A stretch of DNA of 64,000 nucleotides from assembly GCF_023544465.1 (NCBI RefSeq), contig NZ_JALPVL010000006.1, forward strand, positions 496,001 to 560,000. Direction: 5' to 3'. Both the position numbers and the translations under genes were made by a program. Origin of the DNA: Paractinoplanes maris. Lineage in GTDB: Bacteria > Actinomycetota > Actinomycetes > Mycobacteriales > Micromonosporaceae. The first letter of the stretch is position 1, and every line of letters begins with the position of its first letter. The notes below the pieces were generated by a model. It searched no databases and was not told the origin of the DNA. It was given only the letters and a program-made list of their open reading frames with translations. This document shows positions 56,236 to 64,000 of this stretch, in pieces.

Positions 56236-56685
56236 TCAGCGTCCGTTGTTGAACAGGCCGAGGCGGCGGGGGTGGCGCACCAGGCCGCCCTCGATCCACT
56301 CGGAGTAGTCGAAGATCTCGGGACGGTTCAACAGCACGCGGCAGTTGTGCGCCCAGATCGACATCGGCTCGTCGCCGACCTCCTCGGCCCGCTCGACGAA
56401 TTTCTTGAGCCGCCTCTTACGCTGGCCGGACGCGTTCTGCCGGACGCCGTCGGCCGCGTAGATATACAGACAGTGCTGGGCGAAACGGCGGGCCGGGCAC
56501 TGCCTGTCCATGGCCAGCTCGAAGAGGGTGGGCGCCAGCACGTCGCCGGCGATCAGCAGGTCCCAGTCGGGAGGCATGCCGCTGAGCGGCACGGCCTCCG
56601 GATGGTAGGCCCATGCCTGTAGCTCCTCCGGCCGAGGATCGACCGGATTGGCGAATCCGAAAAAAGTCGACTCACGCACTGTCAC
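56236..56685 (-). CDS. Conserved protein of unknown function, 149 residues
   Basis: A soluble protein: an N-terminal STFFGFANPVDPRPEELQAWAYHPEAVPL segment, a helical middle (LFELAMDRQCPARRFAQHCLYIYAADGVRQ) and a basic block (SGQRKRRLKKFVERAEE) before a Trp/Arg-rich end. No domain recognised. Composition is that of a normal chromosomal gene. Convergent with hspR and ending 6 bp from the shared terminator. Confidence 0.7.
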   Translation of the reverse strand: MTVRESTFFGFANPVDPRPEELQAWAYHPEAVPLSGMPPDWDLLIAGDVLAPTLFELAMDRQCPARRFAQHCLYIYAADGVRQNASGQRKRRLKKFVERAEEVGDEPMSIWAHNCRVLLNRPEIFDYSEWIEGGLVRHPRRLGLFNNGR

Positions 56686-56812
56686 GTCGCCGCCCGAGAA
56701 AGTCCGATAACACGTAGTTGTCGCAGGGGAAAGTATCGCGCCGACCTAGTCCCGCGAAAGTGTCAAGAGCTTACAATCGGATACCGGTCAGTAGCTTTGA
56801 GCAGCCGAGACG

Positions 56813-58021
56813 TCAGTCCTCCGCCGCCAGAGGCTGCACCGCGGGCCGCGATGGCTGCCGCCACCTGCGGATAAAGGTCTTGAACCAGTCGTAATCGGGC
56901 AACCGGGCGAGCAGCGGGCCGGACACCACAGTGATCAACACGTACGCCGTGGCCAGCGGGGCCAGCCGGGGCTCGACCCCCGAGGCGACGGCGAGCCCGG
57001 CGATGACGATCGAGAACTCGCCGCGCGGCATGAGCGCGAGCCCGGCCCGCAGCCGGCCGGGCACGGCGATGCCCACCCGGCGGGCCGCGAAATAGCCGGT
57101 CGCCACCTTGGTCAGCATGGTGACCACGGCCAGGCCCAGCGCCGGCAACAGCACGGGCGGCATGTCGGCCGGATCGGTGGAGAGCCCGAAGAAGACGAAG
57201 AACACCGCGGCGAACAGGTCGCGCAGCGGTGACAGCATCTGGGTCGCGTGATGGGCGACCGGGCCCGAGATGGCGATGCCGACCAGGAACGCGCCGACCG
57301 CGGCCGAGACGTTCAGTTCCTCGGCCACCCCGGCCACGAACAATGTCAGGCCGAAGACGCCGAGCAGCAGCGCCTCGGGGTCGCGAGCCGAGATCAGGGC
57401 ACTGATCTGCCGCCCGTACCGGATCGCGACGACCAGCACCGCCACCACGGTGACCACCGCGACGCCCAGCGCCTTGAGACCGCCGAGCAGACCCACGCCG
57501 GCCAGCACAGCGGTGACCAGGGGCAGGTAGAACGCCATGGCCAGGTCCTCGATGACCAGCACCGAGAGGATCACCGGGGTCTCGCGGTTACCGAGCCGGC
57601 CCAGATCGCCCAGCACCTTGGCGATCACCCCGGAGGACGAGACCCAGGTGATGCCGGCCAGCACCAGGGCGGCCCGCCAGTCCCAGCCCATCAGGAAGGC
57701 GAAGGCGGCGCCGGGCAACGCGTTGAAGACCGCGTCGAGCAGCCCGGCCGGGGCCGCGGCGCGCAGGTTGCCCACGAGCTCGCCGGCCGAGTATTCGAGA
57801 CCCAGCATGACCAGCAGCAGGATGACGCCGATGGAGGCGCCGATCTCGATGAACTGCTCGCTGGCCGAGAGCGGGATGAAGCCACCGTGCCCGAAGGCGA
57901 GACCGGCCAGCAGATAGAGCGGGATGGGCGAGAGGCCGAAGCGGCGGCCCAGCCGGCCGAGCATGCCGAGCGCGAAGAGCAGCGCGCCGACCTCGATCAG
58001 GAGGATCGTCGTTTCGTGCAT
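56813..58021 (-). CDS. CPA2-family cation:proton antiporter (KhtU-like)
   Basis: A 402-residue transporter with about 12 helices. Family elements are PLYLLAGLAFGHGG, the paired LLLVMLGLEYSAGEL and the core helix FAVLVIEDLAMAFYLPL-like segment (VLSVLVIEDLAMAF, with the ion-site ED). NVSAAVGAFLVGIAISG and LMPRGEFSIVIAGLAVASG follow. ATG at 58021 overlaps the stop of the preceding TrkA_C-type gene by 1 bp. The pair matches KhtTU K+/H+ antiporters, which export K+ under alkaline or electrophile stress; cation specificity is inferred from that pairing. Confidence 0.88.
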   Translation of the reverse strand: MHETTILLIEVGALLFALGMLGRLGRRFGLSPIPLYLLAGLAFGHGGFIPLSASEQFIEIGASIGVILLLVMLGLEYSAGELVGNLRAAAPAGLLDAVFNALPGAAFAFLMGWDWRAALVLAGITWVSSSGVIAKVLGDLGRLGNRETPVILSVLVIEDLAMAFYLPLVTAVLAGVGLLGGLKALGVAVVTVVAVLVVAIRYGRQISALISARDPEALLLGVFGLTLFVAGVAEELNVSAAVGAFLVGIAISGPVAHHATQMLSPLRDLFAAVFFVFFGLSTDPADMPPVLLPALGLAVVTMLTKVATGYFAARRVGIAVPGRLRAGLALMPRGEFSIVIAGLAVASGVEPRLAPLATAYVLITVVSGPLLARLPDYDWFKTFIRRWRQPSRPAVQPLAAED

Positions 58022-58527
58022 CAGTCGTCGGAGTCGCCGGCCAGGATGGCGGTCACGCCGTCCAGGCCCTGGCGGGTGCCGACCGCGACCACCACGTCGT
58101 TCGCCTCGAAGACGAACTCCGGCCCGGGGGAGGGGACGACCTCGCGGTCGCGCATCACGGCCACGATCGAAGCGCCGGTGCGGGTGCGGGCCCGGGTGTC
58201 GCCGAGCTTGCGCCCCACGAAGGACGAGCCGGCGGGCAGGGCGATCTGCTCGGTCAGCAGACCGGACGCCTGCTGCCGCAGACCGGCGAGCTGACCCAGC
58301 ATGAGCGAGGCGCCGAGCACGTCGGCCAGGGCCTCGGCCTCGTCGTCGGTCAGCGGGATCGCCGCGAGACACGAATCGGGGTCGTCGACGTCGTAGAGCA
58401 CCAGGTCACGGCGGCCATTGCGATGCGAGACCACGCCGACCGTACGCCCCGAGGACGTCACCAGGTCATGCCGGACGCCGATTCCCGGCAACGGAGTCTG
58501 TTCCACCCGTACACGCACGATCACCAC
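58021..58527 (-). CDS. KhtT-like regulatory subunit with TrkA_C (RCK_C) domain
   Basis: A 168-residue cytosolic protein. The N-terminal half (IVRVRVEQTPLPGIGVRHDLVTSSGRTVGVVSHRNGRRDL) is typical of KhtT-type gating subunits. The C-terminal RCK_C domain (EQIALPAGSSFVGRKLGDTRARTRTGASIVAVMRDREVVPSPGPEFVFEANDVVVAVGTRQGLDG) binds nucleotides such as c-di-AMP in relatives. It precedes the antiporter with TGATG coupling. Confidence 0.88.
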   Translation of the reverse strand: MVIVRVRVEQTPLPGIGVRHDLVTSSGRTVGVVSHRNGRRDLVLYDVDDPDSCLAAIPLTDDEAEALADVLGASLMLGQLAGLRQQASGLLTEQIALPAGSSFVGRKLGDTRARTRTGASIVAVMRDREVVPSPGPEFVFEANDVVVAVGTRQGLDGVTAILAGDSDD

Positions 58528-58540
58528 GGTAACTCAGGCG

Positions 58541-59788
58541 TCACCCGGTCCCGGTCAGCACGGCCTCCGGCCGCTCGTCCGGGACCATCCGGCGGGTGCG
58601 GCGGGCCGCGAGGATCAGCAGGAGGCCGAGCACCGCCAGGGCCAGATTGATCCCGTACGCGAGCCGGTAGTCGAAGTGCTGAGCCAGGCCGAACGCCGGT
58701 GCGGCGAGGATCTGGCCGATCGGGAACGTGTTGGTGATCAGCGTCGTGGCTCGTCCGGGGTGGCCCGGCAGGAGGTCCTGCATGTAGGTGATGCTCAGGC
58801 CGCCGACCGCCGCGATGAAGGCGGCGTTGAGGATCTGGGCTCCGGCCAGCACCCAGACCGAGCCGGCGGTCACCGCCACGGCCTGATAGGCGATGCCGAA
58901 GACCACCCCGATGAGGATGAGCGAGCGCAGCGGCAGCCGGGTGCCGAGCGCGCCGAAGCCGAGCAGCAGCGGGATCTCGAGCGCCGCGCACAGTCCCAGG
59001 ATCAGGCCGGCCCCGCTCACCGAGCCGCCCAGCTCGACGCTGACGAACAGCGGCATCGCCTGCACGCCCAGCACCATCGTGGTCTGCACGACGGTGAAAC
59101 CGGCGACCAGCAGATAGATCGTGGAGCGAGGCGCCTCGGGAACGTGCTTCTCGACGCTCTCCGTGTGCCCGGCCGGTGGGCCGATCTCGGGCAGCCAGCG
59201 GTAGACGATCACCGCGGCCAGGCCGTACATGATCGCGACCAGGCCGTACGTGTAGGCGAAGCCCCGAGCGGCGAGCAGCAGCGCGGCCAGCGGTGGCCCG
59301 GCGACCCATGCGACTGAGAAGAGCATGCGCAGGGTGCTGATGCCCATCGCGGCCCGCTTGGGGTCGCCCTGCTGGAGCACCTGCCGGGCGTACGCGAAGC
59401 TCTGCGGGAAAAGGGCGCCGGCCAGCGAGGTCAGCGTGACCGTGACCGCGAGCAACACCCAGTAGTCGCGGATGAACGCGGTGAGCACCGCCCCGGCCAT
59501 GCCGGCCAGCGCGGCCGACAGCAACAGCTTGCGGCGGATCGGACGACGGTCGGAGAGACGCCCGGCCAGCGACGAGACCAGGACGCCGGAGAGTGGCGCG
59601 ACGACCAGGAAGATCGTGGTCCGCAGCGGGCCGGCGTGCACGCCGTCGCTGAGGAACAGCGCGAGGAACGGGCCGATGAACGAGGTGCCGATCCCGACGG
59701 CGATGAAGATCAGGGCAAGCGGAAGCAGACGCCGCGACATCGAGCCGTGCTGGGACTCCGAGCCGTGCGCCGTTGGTGGAACGGCCAT
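58541..59788 (-). CDS. MFS exporter, sugar-efflux-transporter-like
   Basis: A 415-residue major facilitator with twelve helices. The loop 2-3 motif is LAGRLSDRRPIRRKLLL, and LFPQSFAYARQVLQQGDPKRAAMGISTLRMLFSVAWVAGPPLAALLL resembles the SetA/SetB sugar efflux group, as does ITYMQDLLPGHPGRATTLITNTFPIGQI. Substrate unknown. ATG at 59788 or the internal ATG before SRRLLPLALIF (17 codons later). The next gene forward (clpB) begins 145 bp away in the opposite direction. Confidence 0.85.
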   Translation of the reverse strand: MAVPPTAHGSESQHGSMSRRLLPLALIFIAVGIGTSFIGPFLALFLSDGVHAGPLRTTIFLVVAPLSGVLVSSLAGRLSDRRPIRRKLLLSAALAGMAGAVLTAFIRDYWVLLAVTVTLTSLAGALFPQSFAYARQVLQQGDPKRAAMGISTLRMLFSVAWVAGPPLAALLLAARGFAYTYGLVAIMYGLAAVIVYRWLPEIGPPAGHTESVEKHVPEAPRSTIYLLVAGFTVVQTTMVLGVQAMPLFVSVELGGSVSGAGLILGLCAALEIPLLLGFGALGTRLPLRSLILIGVVFGIAYQAVAVTAGSVWVLAGAQILNAAFIAAVGGLSITYMQDLLPGHPGRATTLITNTFPIGQILAAPAFGLAQHFDYRLAYGINLALAVLGLLLILAARRTRRMVPDERPEAVLTGTG

Positions 59789-59881
59789 GATTCCCTACGT
59801 TACGGGCCTGCTCGTGGGCGCGCCGAGGTCCGTGGCGACTCTCACGACCTTTCGTTGTCGACCTGGCGCCATCGGCATAGA

Positions 59882-59902
59882 GTTGAGTTCAGTACGCTCA
59901 AG
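59882..59902. promoter_or_regulatory. HAIR operator (HspR site) of clpB
   Basis: GTTGAGT (59882-59888), a 7-bp spacer, GCTCAAG (59896-59902): the HAIR consensus CTTGAGT-N7-ACTCAAG with one mismatch in each outer or first base. It lies 31 bp before the clpB start. clpB is a known HspR target in Streptomyces and mycobacteria. Confidence 0.8.
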
Positions 59903-59933
59903 TTCTGCGGTGGGAAACCATTCGAGGGAGCAC

Positions 59934-62525
<2,592 letters not shown>

Positions 62526-62527
62526 TG

Positions 62528-62570
62528 CGAAGAAGGGGTCCCGGGCATGTGGCCCGGGACCCCTTCTTCG
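62528..62570 (+). terminator. Large hairpin terminator after clpB
   Basis: A perfect 19-bp inverted repeat (62528-62546 with 62552-62570; inner CCCGGGC/GCCCGGG) around a 5-nt loop, 3 bp after the clpB stop. It is among the strongest dyads in the window and also faces the convergent small gene. Confidence 0.9.
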
Positions 62571-62578
62571 CGTTCGTC

Positions 62579-62764
62579 TTACGTTGTGACCGGTCTCTGC
62601 CGGTAGGCCTGCGTCATCAGGACGTCGGTGACGACCTGCTCTCCGTCGGCGGACCAGATGCGGATGGCGTCGCGGTGCAGCTGATACCGGACGTCTTCGA
62701 ATCGGGTTCTCGTGTCGTCATGGTGAACGACGGTCAGAGTGTCGGCGTGGGGCATGGGACTCAC
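62579..62764 (-). CDS. Small protein of about 60 residues, unknown function
   Basis: Reads MSPMPHADTLTVVHHDDTRT... then RFEDVRYQLHRDAIRIWSADGEQVVTDVLMTQAYRQR. The alternating pattern (LTVVHHDDTRTRFEDVRYQLHRDAIRIWSADGE) suggests a small beta fold. GTG at 62764 or ATG at 62755; AAGGA lies upstream of both. Downstream is the clpB hairpin. No family assigned. Confidence 0.55.
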   Translation of the reverse strand: MSPMPHADTLTVVHHDDTRTRFEDVRYQLHRDAIRIWSADGEQVVTDVLMTQAYRQRPVTT

Positions 62765-63103
62765 CGGTCCTTAACAGGTCTGGGGCCGCCGCGGTGTGGT
62801 CACGCGGCCGGCGTAACGGGACTCTTGCCCGGCGTCGGTCTGCCTCGGCCCAGGCGCGTCTGGCGCGGGGCGGGCGACTCGTGCGGGCAGCGGGCATCGC
62901 GGGAGCTCGGTGCTGCCTCGTCGGTGCCACGGACGAAAGTGTAGGGATCACAGGCGACCCGTGTCGCCCCTCGATCGAGCGACCTATTTGCGGATATTTC
63001 GGTCATCGTCGGCCGATGTTGCCACAGATTGGGCAGCCGCACCGGTCGGTCGCGGAGTTGGCGGTCGCCCGATACCGTGAATGGATCAAGATTTGGGGGC
63101 ATT
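62765..63103. other. 339-bp gap before the last gene
   Basis: No frame here looks like a gene; the longest open frames are Arg/Pro-rich and lack ribosome sites. It must contain the divergent promoters of the small reverse gene and the final membrane-protein gene. GGGGG at about 63095-63100 lies just before the latter's GTG and can serve as its ribosome site. A slightly AT-richer patch is at 62985-63015. Confidence 0.55.
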
Positions 63104-64000
63104 GTGACCGTTCCGAGCAATCCCGCACCCGGTTACCCGGCACCTGGGGCCCGGCCGCGTCCGACCATCGTGACCGTCGCGGTCTACCTGCTCTACGTGG
63201 TGGCCGCCATCCAGGTGATCAACGCGCTGCTGACCTTCTCGATCTCGGGCACGCTGACCGACGCGGTGCGTGACGCCTACGCCGGCACCGAGGCGGCCGG
63301 CGCCGAGTCGTTCGTGACCTTCATCTTCATCGGCGGCGCGGTGGTCAACCTGCTCATCGGGCTGGGGTTCGCGGTGCTGGGCTACTTCGACGGCCGCGGC
63401 AAGAACCCGTCGCGGATCGTGACCTGGGTGATCGGTGGCATCTCGCTCTGCTGCTTCGGCGCCAGCCTGGGCAGCACGGCGCTGGTCGGCTCGGTCGGCG
63501 GCGACACCACGGCCGGCGGCCCGTCGCAGGACGAGGTGCAGCGGCAGCTCGACGCGGCACTGCCGTCCTGGTACACGCCGGCCACGACCACGCTGTCGGT
63601 GCTCGCGCTGCTGGCCATCCTCGGAACGGTCATCCTGCTGGCGCTGCCGGCGGCCAACGAGTTCTTCCGCAAACCGTCGGCCGCGGCCTGGGACCCGTCG
63701 GTGCCCTATCCGCAGTATCCGGGCGGTTCGGGGTACGGGCCGGGGGGTTACGGACAGCCCGGTTATCCGGCTCAGCCTGGTCAGTCGCCCTACCCGCAGC
63801 AGCCGTACCCCGGGCAGCCGCAACCTGGGGCCTCCTATCCCGGGCCGTCCTATCCTGGGCAGCCTTCGTCCGGGCCTTCGTATCCCGGGCAGCCCTCGTC
63901 CGGGCCTTCGTACCCGGGGCAGCCTTCGTCCGGGGCGTCGTATCCCGGGCAGCAGGGGCAGCCGGGGCAGCCGGCTCCGGGGCTTCCGCCCTATCCCGGT
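63104..64000 (+). CDS. Membrane protein with Pro/Gly/Tyr repeat tail, 3' end outside window
   Basis: 299 codons are visible, open to the window end. A short Pro/Ala-rich N-terminus ([20 protein letters not shown]) precedes four hydrophobic helices (about 22-44, 66-88, 97-117, 160-180). A cytoplasmic tail with [10 protein letters not shown] decapeptide repeats follows from about residue 205. The four-helix plus PYPG-rich tail plan is common in actinobacterial membrane proteins of unknown function. GTG at 63104 chosen: it has GGGGG 5 bp upstream and starts the typical Pro-rich leader. Confidence 0.75.
   Translation, partial: MTVPSNPAPGYPAPGARPRPTIVTVAVYLLYVVAAIQVINALLTFSISGTLTDAVRDAYAGTEAAGAESFVTFIFIGGAVVNLLIGLGFAVLGYFDGRGKNPSRIVTWVIGGISLCCFGASLGSTALVGSVGGDTTAGGPSQDEVQRQLDAALPSWYTPATTTLSVLALLAILGTVILLALPAANEFFRKPSAAAWDPSVPYPQYPGGSGYGPGGYGQPGYPAQPGQSPYPQQPYPGQPQPGASYPGPSYPGQPSSGPSYPGQPSSGPSYPGQPSSGASYPGQQGQPGQPAPGLPPYPG
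63836..63960. repeat. 30-bp tandem repeats coding for [10 protein letters not shown]
   Basis: About four imperfect 30-bp units (CGTATCCCGGGCAGCCTTCGT-like, up to the CCGGGCCTT that begins the next) encode the Pro/Gly/Ser/Tyr decapeptides. They continue to the window edge, so the full extent is unknown. Confidence 0.8.

Overview
The window is high-GC, gene-dense actinobacterial DNA, most likely from the Micromonosporaceae (Actinoplanes-like). Four things point there: the rodA-pbpA-pknA-pknB cell-wall cluster next to trpG and crgA, the dnaK-grpE-dnaJ-hspR operon with HAIR operators, an F420-type LLM oxidoreductase, and several small actinobacteria-type membrane proteins. The genus is an inference from gene content, not a search result.

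Layout. 1-9.4 kb: growth and division cluster (rodA, pbpA, pknA, pknB forward; trpG, a small membrane protein, a class E sortase and a DUF881 protein reverse; crgA forward). 9.5-16.5 kb: an EtfD-like iron-sulfur membrane oxidoreductase, a GPP34 protein, a pair of CNNM/CorC-type proteins, a secreted LamG-like protein and a HIT protein. 16.7-17.2 kb: a frameshifted GNAT acetyltransferase. 17.45-20.71 kb: a small decayed integrative element inserted in a tRNA-Gly(CCC) gene. It is bounded by a duplicated tRNA 3' half and by 21-bp repeats. It carries an AT-richer orphan membrane protein, a HAD hydrolase fragment and an N-terminally truncated tyrosine integrase.

20.7-34.6 kb: housekeeping and metabolic genes (dcd, inositol-phosphatase family, LLM oxidoreductase, phosphoribosyltransferase, SpoIIE phosphatase, a FadE5-like acyl-CoA dehydrogenase, SixA-like phosphatase, a QorR/Qor2-like redox pair, trhA, pxpBCA 5-oxoprolinase operon). 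34.7-44.6 kb: a thioredoxin-NHL protein, a 1296-residue repeat protein rich in FG/YG motifs with one membrane helix, and a three-gene 2-oxoacid dehydrogenase operon (E1alpha, E1beta, E2). 45-51.7 kb: an acidic Ser/Asp-repeat membrane protein, a conserved unknown, and two overlapping dynamin-like GTPase genes. 51.9-62.6 kb: the HspR heat-shock operon, a KhtTU-like K+/H+ antiporter pair, an MFS exporter and clpB. The window ends inside a membrane protein with a Pro/Gly/Tyr repeat tail.

How the parts connect. PknA/PknB, PbpA, RodA and CrgA belong to the polar growth and septation machinery. The FadE5-like dehydrogenase passes electrons to ETF, and the EtfD-like protein is the expected membrane acceptor, so both ends of one electron route lie in the window. 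HspR (55.8 kb) should repress both its own dnaK operon and clpB, because HAIR inverted repeats lie upstream of both. The most unusual loci are the tRNA-Gly island with its orphan protein and the FG/YG repeat protein.
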